A stretch of DNA of 64,000 bases from Aquila chrysaetos chrysaetos (Eukaryota; Chordata; Aves; Accipitriformes; Accipitridae). Position numbers and translations under genes: made by a program. Position 1 is the first letter of the stretch. Each line of letters opens with the position of its first letter. Below are positions 25,701 through 37,000 of this stretch, piece after piece. The stretch is from assembly GCF_900496995.4 (NCBI RefSeq), contig NC_044006.1, positions 23,741,778 to 23,805,777 of the forward strand, read 5' to 3'. Under the pieces are notes generated by a model. It saw nothing but the letters and a program-made list of their open reading frames with translations. It was not told the DNA's origin and ran no database searches.

Positions 25701-26050
25701 GACCGGAGCGCTCGGTGCCCCCACGTGCTCCCTCCGCCTCCGTGGGTGCTCACAGCATCCCTTGCAGGCAGCCCTGCGCAGAGCTGGCCCCTCTCCATTC
25801 CCTCAGCCGCCCAAACGCCGTTTCACACCTCATGTTGTCGTTGCCATCACTGACACACGAGATCAAACTCATGGCGTTTTGCTAAAAGCCATGGGAAATC
25901 ATTCCCACTATACTCGCAGCCTTTCCTTACGTTTAGCTTAGCAGACTTTCAGTACGTTCATTCCCTTCTTTTTTTTTTTTTTTTTAAACAAAAACAAGCA
26001 GCGTGCTAAGAAATGCAAACCCGCTGGGATGTTTTCAGCCTTGGCCGGAG
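16756..26050. other. Intergenic region between EXOSC7 and CLEC3B
   Basis: About 9.3 kb with no supported gene. It holds short simple repeats only: (AAAC)n near 17565-17583, T runs near 19244-19260 and 23170-23186. GC content rises to the right (24.0-26.0 kb), which produces several long but unconvincing open frames on both strands. Confidence 0.7.
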
Positions 26051-26059
26051 CTGCCTGAA

Positions 26060-26223
26060 CCCCCCCCCCCCTGCTCCGGGGCCAGGAGGCTGACTCTGGC
26101 CGGGGCTCAGCGGGCGGCTTTCTGGGACAGTCATTTCTGATTCCAGCCGGTGTTAAACGGGCTGTCAGAGGGCAGAGCGAAGCTGCTCCACCTCTGCTCA
26201 GCACCGGACCGGACGGCAGCAGC
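26060..26223 (+). promoter_or_regulatory. CLEC3B: GC-rich 5' flank and leader of CLEC3B
   Basis: The stretch before the CLEC3B start codon is GC-rich, starts with a C12 run (26060-26071) and has no obvious TATA box. The transcription start cannot be fixed from sequence. The start codon has A at -3 and G at +4, a good initiation context. Confidence 0.3.
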
Positions 26224-26329
26224 ATGGCGCTCCGGGGAGCCTGCCTGCTCCTCTGCCTCCTCGCCCTCGCCCACATCTCCAGCCAGCAAAATGGCAAGGT
26301 CCGGCCAAAACCGGTGGCTTCCAAGAAAG
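26224..26329 (+). CDS. CLEC3B: CLEC3B exon 1: signal peptide and basic segment
   Basis: The ATG at 26224 starts a 35-codon exon plus one base, ended by the donor gtaagg. It encodes a signal peptide (MALRGACLLLCLLALAHISS) followed by a Lys/Arg-rich segment ending ASKK. In human tetranectin this Lys-rich exon carries the heparin-binding residues. Confidence 0.95.
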
Positions 26330-29300
26330 GTAAGGAGCCGGGGCACCTTCCCTGCAAGGAGACCTTGCGGGGCTCAGGGGGGATGCAATTAGCCTGGTTG
26401 TTCAGGCGTTTAGCAGTGCTTTAATGAAACTTTTTTAAAAGCGTCCAAAAACCTAATAAAGTGTCTTTTTTTCTGCCCTGTGGGAATGATTGTGTAGCCC
26501 TTCTGTAAAATAGTGAGGATATTGAAATGTTTTGGTGAGTTCCTACCTTGAATAAATTTGATGGGACAGCTTGGTCTGAATGTCAGAGGGCGACGCATTT
26601 TCCACCGTACCTCTAAGGTTTGTCCCAAACCTTTCCTCTACTAAAATCTCCGTTTCTGTGACCCCTACCACTCCTCATTCATTTTTCAGAAGCAAATAAG
26701 TGGCAGATGACAGACTGCTGTTGTAGATTTGGAGACATGAGTAGGCAGATAATATATAATCCATTAAATATCAACATGGATCTTCATTTTGTAACACTTG
26801 CCCTGGGTGTTTGTCAAGCCGTACACGAGCTCTGACTACTCAGGCTTACCAGAGGGTAATGCATATAAAAAGATGCCCAAGTTTTCTTTTCCCTGTTTTT
26901 TTTTGGTTTTTTTTTCCTACGTGTTTTTTGCTACTGCCCCATCTTTTCCCCCTCTGACTCGATGCACATGAATTACAGGAGAATGCAGGTAACGAAGTGG
27001 TTTGCCTTGCAGCCCGGCAGCGTGTAAGCCCGTCTGCCTGACAGGTCCGACTGCAGTCGCGTGGGCTTGGATCGCTTCTGGCGGGCGCTTTCCTGCTTGG
27101 AACGAAGTGGGGAGCGAGGAAGAAGCATCCCAGGAATTCGCTTGGCCAGGCTGCTCGCTGTGCTCACGCAGTGGCTATTTTCGTCAGATACCATCCTTAA
27201 GAAATTTTTCCTTTTTCTCCCATTAGATCTTTCTATGAAATCACGGCATAGCTGCTTATTCCGCACCTCTAGTCTGTGGCTGTTTTCTAGAGCAGAAAAT
27301 ACCCCCTTGGGCTCACGTAGGGTACATACGTGCATTGCACTCACGGGAGGTACCAGGAGATAGAGAGATACCTTTCTCAGAGAAATCTTATTTTTCTCTC
27401 CATATCACTGCAACTGCTGTTTGTAACTGATCGGTGACAAGAAGGTGGGAGAAAAATCACCCTTTTGACAGGAAAATGGGGCTCTGATTTAAAAACATTT
27501 GAGGGGGGTGGCCTGAAAATCAAGCCATCTGGAACAGCTGGTGGCAATTTTTACTGAGAGCTTGGGAGTTTCATTTCAAAGGAGAGGTCAAGTTTTCTGT
27601 GGGGAAAAGGAAAAAAAAAACCAACAACTTGGCATTTTTTAGCCAGCCGCATCCAGCCCCACAGCGGGTTGGCTGCCCTGCCTTCACTGGAAACTTCCAG
27701 CATTTCTTGGTTAACATTTTTCTGATTTTTTTTACCAATGCCAGGGGCTGGGGCAAGAGGGAGGAAAGTGCTAAAAATCCCCCGTGAGGCTCCTCTTCGC
27801 CCCCAGCCCCTCGCCACATCCAAGCCTGCCTGCCCACCCACCGCAGGGGCCGGGGCTCAGCCGCTCCTGCCATGAGCAAGGGCAGGGTGGCCCCATCCCA
27901 TCCCCATCCCATCCCCATCCCAGGCCCCCAGCACCCCCGGCCCGGCTCACCCCCTGCCCTTCTCCAGGGAGGGCCAGGCAGGGGGAAGCCACTGCAGGGT
28001 TGGGGTGTTTGGCTGGATTTGTGGGGTTTTTTTAATCTGCAAAGCCAAACCACAAATGTTGGAAAAGAAGAACGATGATCTGAGCCAAGCTTTTTCTCTC
28101 TTTTTTTTCTACTTTTTTGTTTTTTTCTTTTGTTCTGTTTTTTCTTCTTTTTTTTTTTTTAATTATTGCTTACATTTGGATCTGCTTCAGAACACAAATG
28201 GTGCTGGTTCAACATGAAAAAGCCAAACCACAGCATTTAGAAAATGCTGAGACAGCACATTCACTTTGCCCGCTATTGGGGTTTTTTTCCCCCTCAAATT
28301 GCTCCCCGGTGATTTTTTCCAGGTGCAGTGGTTCAGCAAACTCTCCCTGAACCCTGATGGCTTGGGGGGCATGTGGGATTTGCCCTCCTCTGGTGGGCCC
28401 GGGGGTCTCACCCAGAAGGGGGTCCGGGGGAGGTGGGTGATGGCACTCCCCTGCTTTGGGGTGCAGGCTGGGGACCCACCAGCCCTGGGGGGGGTCCCCT
28501 TGGTCACAGCCACAGTGGGGTGCTGGAGGCATGGGCGGGACCATCTTTGTGTAGCTCTCACATCTATTTTTAAGGTAATTGGAGACAGAAATTGGAGTCC
28601 AGGTGCTTAAATCGGTGGGTAGGGACTAATTTGCTGCCCCAAAATTTTGGTGTAATCTTGTCATCCGAGTGCTCTTCCCTGAAAATGCCCATGAACATTT
28701 ACCCAGGACAGGTGTGTTCAGTACCCTCCTCTGATCCAGGGAACAGACTGCAATATGGAACCCAACTTTTCTGGCTGGGACATTTCTGGAAATGCCTCAT
28801 GTCAGAAGAAATACCAATGGGGGGGGGGGTTGATGACAGACATTGCGAACCAGGGCGATGCTCGCCCCACAGGGGGACAGAAACCTGTTCGGATGGGAAC
28901 AAACCAGATGATGGCTGCCCAGGCAAAGCTAAGCAACCCAAATATAGAACCAGATTTCATATGGGAATAGTTAAATAATCAAAATTAAGTACAGAGGGAT
29001 TTGTTTGTTATTCACCATATAATTAGAACAAGGAAAACTGGGCGAGAGCTCCCATTTGCAGCAAGAAATACATTGCTGGCCAGGCTTTCAACCCAACAGA
29101 ATATTGCGACCCACATCCTTCTGTGAGTCTCCTTTTCATCTCGCCTCTGCCTGTGCTTAATCCTGCTGCTTACAGTTAGCTGCACAAGGACCCACTCCAG
29201 CTCCCACAGGCAGCACTGGCAACCCCCACGCTGGCTTCAGCCGCAGCAAACCCAAGCTGTAATAGCTTTGATGACGGGCTTCAGGAGGCGAGCCTTGAGG

Positions 29301-32300
29301 AAGCAACAGCAGAGATACAAAAGTCTCTGGCAATAAAATAGAAAACTCGGTGCCTGCTGACGTAGCCGCGGTACTCCCTTTGTAGCTGAAGTGCAAATGA
29401 ACTGCTCCCGGTGCTTGCCGCGACACCCCAGTGAATGTGGTGCTGTAGGAACATCTTGTGGCCTGGGATTTGGAAATGAGGTGGTGAAAAGGGACAGGGT
29501 GCTTTGGTAGTCAACAAGGAGACGTGTCACCTTGTGTGGCAGGGACCCTCTAGATGGGAACCCACCGGCAAACCCAGCTGGAACAATGGAAGGAGCTGCC
29601 CCAGCAGGACTCGTCGGCATTGTCGTGCCATGGCCCTTGGATGTTACTTAAACCTAAGCGACATTTGGTCTGCTGCAAGACAAGCTTGCACGGAAAAAAA
29701 AAAAAAAAAACACCTGCATTAATTAGCTGTTTCCCAGAAAGTGTTTTCATCAAAGGCAGCAAAATAATAACTAGTGCCTCAGTCTTAAGTGAATCCATTA
29801 TAGTTAATTGAGCAATGAGTAAAGCAGCTTGATGCTCTCCTCATGTGTCTGGCTTTGCATATTCATGGCACCATGTAATCTTTGGGCTGGTGGTTTTGGT
29901 CTGCATCTAAGCTGCTTCCCCACTTGCCTGCCTCCGTGCCTCGGCTCCCCATCTCCATGACCCTCAAGGAAGCCCGTCCTACTGCATTCATGGGCAAATT
30001 GTCCCCTTTCCTTTCACCCCATGAGGACTACCACATGCTTATGCCAGGTGAGGTAAAGCAATAGGAGCAGCAAAGATAGTGTAATGAATACAAATGCCTC
30101 AATGTCTGATCTTCCACCACCTCCAAAGCGTAACGGTCCTTTTGCTCCTAGACAGGAGAAATCCAAGTACCGATTAATAGCTGGTTGAAGCCGTTGCGGA
30201 GGCAACACACCTAGCAAGCCATAGGCTTTAGTAGCAGGCTGCAACCAACTCCCCAGCCGAGGAGGCATCATCTTCTCGCAGCAGGAGAGCAGCTCTGGCC
30301 AGTTTTTGGGTACCTGCACTGGGGATGATGAAGGCAGAGGCAGCCGTGATGGCCTGAGGGATGGTGTGGTTGGTGGGCTGAGGGCTGGGGTGGCTGGTGG
30401 TGCGGGGGCAGATCTAGGGGAGGTACTGCAGCCCTTCTAGCCCCTTCCTGCTGAGCATCAGCCTGGCGAGCAAAGCGCTTTCCTGCCAATGCACCCATGA
30501 GAGCAGACTAACACAGGGGCACAGCGAGGCATGCGTACAGAGAAAAATGATGCATTAGGGTGTTTAAGGAAGCCAGGAGGCTGTGCTGTAAATAGAGAGA
30601 GGGAGGGCATGTTTTTGAGGAACTGGGGAAAAAAAAAAAACAAAACACCTATTCATCAGCAGCTTTTAAGTAAGTTCCCCACAAAACACTCATGTGTGGC
30701 AAGACTCCTGCTTGGACAGGGCAGCATCAGATGGTGTCCTCCTGCATTTCAGGAGGTCGACCCCAGTGCTGCACTACCCCAGGTGAGTGCCCTACACAGG
30801 GGCTCCAGAGACGAGCCTGCACCTCGCGATGCTCACACGCACGACCCCCCAGCCCAGCAGTGCAGCGACAGCCCAAGGGGACACCCCTGTGGCACGAAGC
30901 CCCACGGGGTGCAAAACCCCGAAACCCCAGCTGGGAAAACCGGGTTGGTGGTGGAACCAGGCTAGCGAGCAAACATTCACTCTGATGGACGTGCAAGGGG
31001 ACACAGGTGTTGACTTTGTGGCCTCTTGTTTGTCTTTCTCTGAGGGCAGAAAAAAATGGGGAGTTTCGATGATAGGAACAGCTTCAGCTGCCTCCCCTGG
31101 GCCTGCCACGGATGTTCATGCTCCTCCCTTGATTTCTCCCACAGATGGTGTGAGCCTTAAAATGATTGAAGACCTGAAGGCCATGATTGACAACATCTCT
31201 CAGGAGGTTGCTCTACTGAAGGAAAAGCAAGCGCTCCAGACAGGTAAAGGACTCGCTGAAGAAGACACAGCTTTTGCTTTGAGAGTGGAGCTGCTTATAA
31301 AGCGGCTACAATTGCTCCACGTGTTTTGACAAGAGATGCCCACGTGCCTGCGACAAGGAGTCCATCACGGGGAGAGAGGTTGGGGCATCAAAGCAAAGCG
31401 TGGGCTCGCTGCAGTTCCTCCAGGCAGATGGAACTCCTCAGGCAGTTAATGACATGAGTTGAGCAGCATGTAGCCCCCTCTCTTTATGTGCTAGAGCTCT
31501 CAATTTGTAAAGCTATGGATATTTCTATGACGCTAAGCCAGATGTTCATTTTCCTTTACAAGTTAGAGGGCTGGGTAATGGATTAGTCTGTGCTTTAGTC
31601 AAATGTAGCTTACTCTTTTGTCTGAACTCCAGTGAAATGGTGACCTGGTCTCTTATACATACCCCAGTATTGCCCAGGGAACCTCACTGGGCGTCAGTCC
31701 CACACATACATAGGACAGTTCCAAAATGTCCATCTTCCAGCCATGCTCCACAGTTCTTCTGTGCAAAGTCCACCAACATTGACAGGAGAGGGATTTGCAG
31801 AACACGAAACAGAAATGAGATGAAAATGCAAGTTACGGAGAGTTTTCTCCTTAAAAGAAAAGGAACACAAGCAAAATCAAGGCTTTAGTTCCAAGCTCAC
31901 ATTCATCGAGATGTAATCGGTTTGGATATTAATGCGTGGCTCTGATCAGTTATTGTTTGGCTAGAGTACCCTGCACTCTCAGGGTTTAGAGCTTAAAAGA
32001 AAAATAAAATAAACTGCTATTCTTAACAACAAAATCAGAGGGAAGTAGAAACTTCCTCTGAAGACCTCAAGCTACACAAACACAACAGTTCTGATCAAAG
32101 CTTATTAAAAAAGACATTCTTTTCATCTTGCACAATTAAGGTGATTGAATTGGCATTGCAGACTTTTTTTTTTCTAACACATTCCAGCACTCGGCAGTGC
32201 TCATCGCAACCCTTGCCTCCGACAAACTCATCAGAGGAAGTGTAGCAGCAGCTGGGGAAGAGCAAGGCCGGGGAAGGGGCAGGAGGACCACGCCATGCCT

Positions 32301-32946
32301 CTGCTCCGGCAGCGGCAGAGCCCAGGAGGGTGGCAGGGGCACCCCGAGGTCCCTTTTTCCCAGCGGTTTGCAGATGGGGAGGGCACGGCCGCGACCCCCC
32401 CGCTGCCGAGGGTCGCTGTGCGGCCTGAGAAATGAAGTTTGTAGTTTGGCCACTGCCTTTGCTGCTGCTGCCTCTTCCTGGGCACCCTTTTTAAAACCGA
32501 TTCCTTTTCTGTCTTTTTTGTTCTGTTTGTGTGGTAACCGCTCAGTTTGCCTGAAAGGCACCAAAATTCACCTAAAATGCTTTCTTGCGTTTTCGGAGAC
32601 CAAGACGTACCACGAGGCCAGCGAAAACTGCATCTCGCAGGGCGGCACGCTCAGCACCCCCCAGAGCGGGGAGGAGAACGATGCTCTCTACGACTACATG
32701 CGCAAGAGCATCGGCTCGGAGGTGGAGATCTGGCTGGGCCTCAACGACATGGCGGCGGAGGGCAAGTGGGTCGACATGACGGGCGGCCCTGTCCGCTACA
32801 AGAACTGGGAGACTGAAATCACCACCCAGCCTGATGGCGGCAAGCTGGAAAACTGCGCAGCTTTGTCAGGGGCTGCCATCGGCAAGTGGTTTGACAAGAG
32901 GTGCAAAGACCAGCTGCCCTACGTCTGCCAGTTCATGATCGTGTAG
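26224..32946 (+). CDS. CLEC3B: CLEC3B (tetranectin), secreted C-type lectin-like protein
   Basis: Tetranectin is a secreted homotrimeric C-type lectin-like plasma and matrix protein that binds plasminogen kringle 4, calcium and heparin. Three exons (26224-26329, 31145-31243, 32546-32946) splice in phase to 201 residues; human has 202. Order: signal peptide of about 21 residues (hydrophobic core LLLCLLALA), a Lys-rich N-terminal segment, an alpha-helical coiled coil for trimerisation (about 37-68), then the C-type lectin domain (70-201) with WLGLND, QPDGG and KWFDKRC. The residues that in human form calcium site 2 and the kringle-4 site (Gln, Asp, Lys, Glu, Asp) are all present as Q163, D165, K168, E170 and D185. 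Six Cys in the lectin domain match the three expected disulphides. The convergent neighbour is CDCP1. Confidence 0.98.
27891..27921. repeat. Short tandem repeat, 11-bp unit
   Basis: The unit CCCCATCCCAT is repeated almost three times inside CLEC3B intron 1. Confidence 0.8.
28090..28162. repeat. Pyrimidine-rich low-complexity tract
   Basis: About 70 bases are almost all T and C, with T runs up to 14. It lies in CLEC3B intron 1, far from a splice acceptor. Confidence 0.85.
30014..30319 (-). other. Unidentified minus-strand ORF with one hydrophobic segment
   Basis: An open frame of 101 codons antisense to CLEC3B intron 1. Seen directly: a middle part with PPQRLQPAINRYLDF, a Gly-rich spot (RFGGGG), and a hydrophobic segment FVFITLSLLLLLLYLTW that could cross a membrane, followed by a stop. 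I do not recognise a family. The frame's first codons follow a possible acceptor (ccagtgcag on the minus strand, near 30320). It may be chance, an old retrocopy fragment or an unannotated small exon. No partner exon was found. Confidence 0.2.
31145..31243 (+). CDS. CLEC3B: CLEC3B exon 2: trimerising coiled coil
   Basis: A 99-base exon between cccacag and gtaaag. It encodes 33 residues from DGVSLKMIEDL to QALQT, with a heptad pattern of hydrophobic residues and the VALLKEKQALQT core, which is nearly identical to human. This helix forms the tetranectin trimer. Confidence 0.96.
31244..32545 (+). other. CLEC3B: CLEC3B intron 2
   Basis: A 1.3-kb intron. Its last 300 bases are GC-rich and partly open in the exon 3 frame. 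No other element is recognisable. Confidence 0.85.
32546..32946 (+). CDS. CLEC3B: CLEC3B exon 3: C-type lectin-like domain
   Basis: The exon follows a cgctcag acceptor and runs 401 bases to TAG at 32944-32946. It holds the whole lectin domain, from VCLKGTK to VCQFMIV. The reading frame is open well upstream of the acceptor, but that upstream part is intron. GC content and third-position GC are high compared with the rest of the window. Confidence 0.97.
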
Positions 32947-33610
32947 CGGCGGGGGTTCCCCCCCTGCCCACCCGCAACCCAGGTCTCCCCCCTTGGCAGC
33001 AGGATTATAAAGCTATAGGTATGTGTACATGTACACGTACATAGGCACGCACACGCACACACATTCAAGTAGAGTCGCTCCTTGCGAAGAGTCATCACGG
33101 CTCAGTGTCGGATTAGAGAGCATTAGAGCATTTTGTTTGGCCACATCCAGCCCCATTAGCAGCTGCATCATTCTTAATAAGGCATGATTTATAGATATAT
33201 TTTTTTACACAGGGACTTTATTAGGATGGCTCGGTGGTTTTGGCAAAGAACCAGTGCAGCAGTCCAGCCTGGCCAACAGCCACCTCGGCTGCCCGGGGCT
33301 GCCGCTCTGCAATGTCCTTTCCCATCTCGCTGAGCTTTGTTGGGACACCAGCATAGCTAGTTCCTGCTTTCTTCTCCTGTTTTGCTTCCCTATAAGCCCT
33401 GGCAGCGATCCGTGGGAGCTCCTTGTTCCTCACAGTGCCCTGATTCAGGCTCCTGGGGATCGAGGTCCTGTCTTGATGAGCAGAGGGACTTACTCCTGCT
33501 TTGCATTGAGAGATACAATTGGGCTTATTGGCTGAGTACCAGCTGCTCAACGGGTTGTCCGACTAGTCCAGTAATGTGCATGAATAAAGTAGCAAGTAAC
33601 AGGCGTGGGT
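32947..33610 (+). other. CLEC3B: Probable CLEC3B 3'UTR
   Basis: Non-coding sequence after the stop. It includes a run of alternating purine and pyrimidine (about 33018-33062, TGTACATGTACACG and CACACGC units). The end is placed by the candidate poly(A) signal at 33583. Confidence 0.4.
33583..33588 (+). terminator. CLEC3B: Candidate CLEC3B poly(A) signal AATAAA
   Basis: AATAAA is followed about 20 bases later by gcgtgggttg, a GT-rich element. A second AATAAA lies at 34059-34064, so the choice is uncertain. Confidence 0.4.
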
Positions 33611-34058
33611 TGACTTACTGGGAAGGACAGTGTCCTTTCCAGAAGCATTCCCCGCTTTGTTGGTCCTTTTCTCATCAGCCAGAAGCCAGTTTCACTGATT
33701 TCAGTGGGAGAGCGAGACCCACTGCTAGATCTTTTAAAAAATCCCATTGGAAGCTTTATTTATGCTCCAGCAGCTTGGGGGAAGCAGTGATGACTTGCAG
33801 CATAGTCAGTCAAATATATTCTTGGAAGTAGAAGATGAAAGTATTATGTAAATAACAAATGTAACACTATTAGGGAATATGCTGCCGTAGGAAAAACAAC
33901 TGTGTTTTGAAAAGGAACCCCAGGACAATTCACTTTAGCAGCTTTAGGAATCTTCTGACCTGTTTAAGTGATGGAAAACCAGCTGAAAAAGAGTCCAATC
34001 TTTGTTGGTCCAGGCACAGTCCTCAGCAAACATAAATCTGCTGAGTACTGTTTGTGCC

Positions 34059-34064
34059 AATAAA
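34059..34064 (+). terminator. CLEC3B: Alternative CLEC3B poly(A) signal AATAAA
   Basis: AATAAA in the context gccaataaagtc, 1.1 kb past the stop. It would give a longer 3'UTR than the signal at 33583. Confidence 0.3.
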
Positions 34065-34069
34065 GTCAT

Positions 34070-37000
34070 GCTCAGCTGAAGGTCTGGCCTCAGTAATTTT
34101 TTGCTGAGAAAAGGGTTAAAGAAACAAAAATTGAAATAAAAAGCAATGATGGGAAAGAAGCGCAGGCCACTCCGACAGCTTAACGAAGCTTTGCTGGCTG
34201 TTGGCTGAAAGGTATCAGCGGTTCTTTGCAGTTCAGAGCTTGGTAATAACCCCTCCAGCTCGGGTCACGTCCCCTGCCCTGCCAGGGTGGGAGTGTCAAG
34301 ACATGATGCTCTTGGGGAGCCCCTGGGAGAGGTACTTCAATTTGCTGCTTTGTTGAAAATGGCACGATGGTGGGTCTTCCAAGACACGGAGTGGGAGCCA
34401 AGCTGGAGGGATCGAAACACACACACACACAAACGCAGAGTGTACACTTCCAAGGCTGTCACTATTGCCAAACTCTCCACTGTTCAAATGACCATAAAAT
34501 AAAAATATATATATAGCTTGCTGAAGGAATGGACTTGTGTCAATGTGATTGGAGTGCTTTCTTCTCCTTGCATTTCTCTTCAGAGCAGCTCCAGGGATCT
34601 GTCAGAGGGTTGGAGATATCAAAAGCAGAGGGGAAAACCAGAAAGCGAGAGCCTCCCACCCGGTGATACGGTTTATAGGATTTTCCCCCCCCATTATCAT
34701 CCCAGTCACATGCCATATGGGGTATATAGGCAGGGAATCCTTTTATAGGAAAATAAGATTTCCTTCCTCCCCTTGCTGCTGGGAAATTTCACTCTAAAAT
34801 ACGAGCCAGCCCTGGACCCTGATCCTGAAGGTTTTCAAGGCTCTTTGCTGTAGGTCACGGTTACACCCTACAAGTCAGCTTGTCTCAATATAAACCCTCT
34901 CGTTCCCTTGGCAGACAATCCCTCCATGTTTTGAGATACACATGAATGCAAAGCAGTAAAGCTGGAAGCGTTGCTGGCTTTGATCCTGCCTGGTCGTAAA
35001 CCACAAGGTCTTAAAACACAAATGGTGGTCAAAGAAACAAACAGAGGGCTTTTATGGGAGCCCAGGAACTAAAGAGGGGGGAGGTGAAAGCCACAGACCC
35101 CAGCGATGCTGAGCTTCGGGGAAGAAGCGGGTGCTGCAGCTGGACCATCTCTGCGTGGAGTGCGAATCTGAAAAACAGCCATGGAGATGGATGCCAAAGG
35201 ATATTCCCAGAGAGGATGTTAAAGAGTCAATCTGTCAAAATACAGAGAATAACAAGTTGCTCTCAGCAGATTTTTGTGCTTGTATCTCTCTTGCTCCCCA
35301 GTTTCACACAGCTACACTCCTGCCAGCACCATTCTTCATAGATGTTTTGCTCTTCTGAAGCTGGGAGGAGCACAGGGAAGGGTGGCTTTGCTCCTGCTGT
35401 AGTTGTTGGGTCCAGAATGCCAAAACTGACCTTGCAGTTTCAGGGCTGCATTTATGAGTTTAATATAATTCCACATGCTGCTTCTCACCATACATTATGA
35501 ACTACAAATTCTCCTTGAAAGCCAAAGAAAAAGAAATTCCAGAAGATTCCTCATCTTTGCTTACCACAGAGCTCTTTTTTCATTTGTTTGTGGCCAACCC
35601 CGCGTTTTGTGCTCACAGCAAATGCTGGGGTCGAAGGGTTGAACGGGGGACGCTGGCTGCCTCCACTCCAGAGGGGCCCGATGGGAACAGCCCAGAGCAG
35701 ATGCGGTCCATCTGCTAGGAGCTGGGACAAGCACCACTTTTTTGATTCTTCCACTAAATCTTTTTGGCACTCAAGCCCAAGAGGAACATCTGCTGTCCAC
35801 AAAGTGCAGTCTCAACAAAAGACATGCAGACTCATGGAAAGAAACCTCAGCTCTCCCCCCAGAAAAAGAAATGTGGAAGTGCTCGTGTCCGAACCAATGT
35901 ATTGTGATGCCTGTAATCTCAAATGAACCTTGTGTTATTAAAACAGGAGGTGTTGCGTAAGATCTTGTGCCACTGATGGTGCCGCTAAGCTGCCTGCAGC
36001 TCTGTAACACAGCAGAGGAAAGACAAAGCAGGAAACGTGCATATATTTATATAAACAAAAGAAGAAAAGTTGCTGGGTGAGCCCCCAGAAGGCATTACCC
36101 CAGTACTACGCTGACCAGAGCTGACTTCAGCAGAGCTACGCCAATCTACCCAACTGATTGCCCCGACCCCAATTCACCGAGGTCCCGCAGTACAGGCAAA
36201 GGACTAAATGGTTAGAAGTAAAATGATTAACCATAAGATGGGTAATACCTTTCTGGAGTATCCCTTCAAGCAAGGGCCGGGCCAGACCAGCCCACTATTA
36301 ACACACGTCAGCACCCCAGCCAGCAGCCAGGTTGCTTTTGGCTTCGGTCAGTAAAAGGGCCAGGTGGGCAAAGGTGGGTAAGAATTTGGGAGTCACGAGC
36401 CAAAAGCTTGTTCTGAGCCTTGAACACTTTTGTGGGACTCGGTCCTGAGCAGTCCTGGGTGAATTTGGATCCAGAGAGCTCGGTGACATGGGAAAAGAAC
36501 CCCAAGCAGAGAGAGGGCAAAGATTCACACTCAGAACAAGCAACCCAACTCCACGCCGCTGCTCCTTGTGCCTGCCCGCTCAGCCTGGGGCTTACTCAGA
36601 CCCGAGCCTCTCCCCACATCAGGCGTACCCTCTCCCCATCATCTTTTCCAAGGAACAGCCCCCAAGCACCTCTGCTCCTGCCTGCCACACAGGGAGGGCA
36701 CTTCCCACCTCTGGCTGTGGGATGAGGCCGTCAGTAGGATGCACCTCAAAAGGGAAGGAGCATTTCCACCACTGAGCCTTGTTATTCCTATAGGCTCTAC
36801 TCTTTGGTCCCACTCCTATGTAAGCACTGAACCCCACTTCTGTACCTGACCTCTCAGTCTCTCCTTTGGCAAATAAAATAAAAAAAAAAAACCTAAGTTA
36901 AAGTTACAGTTCTCCAGCTCAGAAGCCACCATAGGCAGGGAAGAAACACGGATCTGTGAGGATCAGCAAACGAGGGTAAGCCAAACAACTGATGGGAGCA

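Larger units (their letters stand above)
26330..31144 (+). other. CLEC3B: CLEC3B intron 1
   Basis: A 4.8-kb intron. It contains a tandem CCCCATCCCAT repeat (27891-27921), a long pyrimidine-rich tract (28090-28162), a G11 run (28819-28829) and an A run (29695-29710). It also has an AT-rich block with several TAATTA-type sites (29718-29880) and an unidentified minus-strand ORF near 30014-30319. Confidence 0.85.

Noticed and set aside
30787..31329. 180-codon plus-strand ORF spanning CLEC3B exon 2
   Set aside because: Only 31145-31243 is coding; the rest is intron read through both splice sites.
32197..32545. Upstream extension of the CLEC3B exon 3 frame to an ATG at 32197
   Set aside because: The canonical acceptor at 32544-32545 and the phase match with exon 2 show that this part is intron.
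33018..33062. Alternating TGTACA/CACACG run as a regulatory or CRISPR-like repeat
   Set aside because: It is a degenerate CA/TG microsatellite without spacers.
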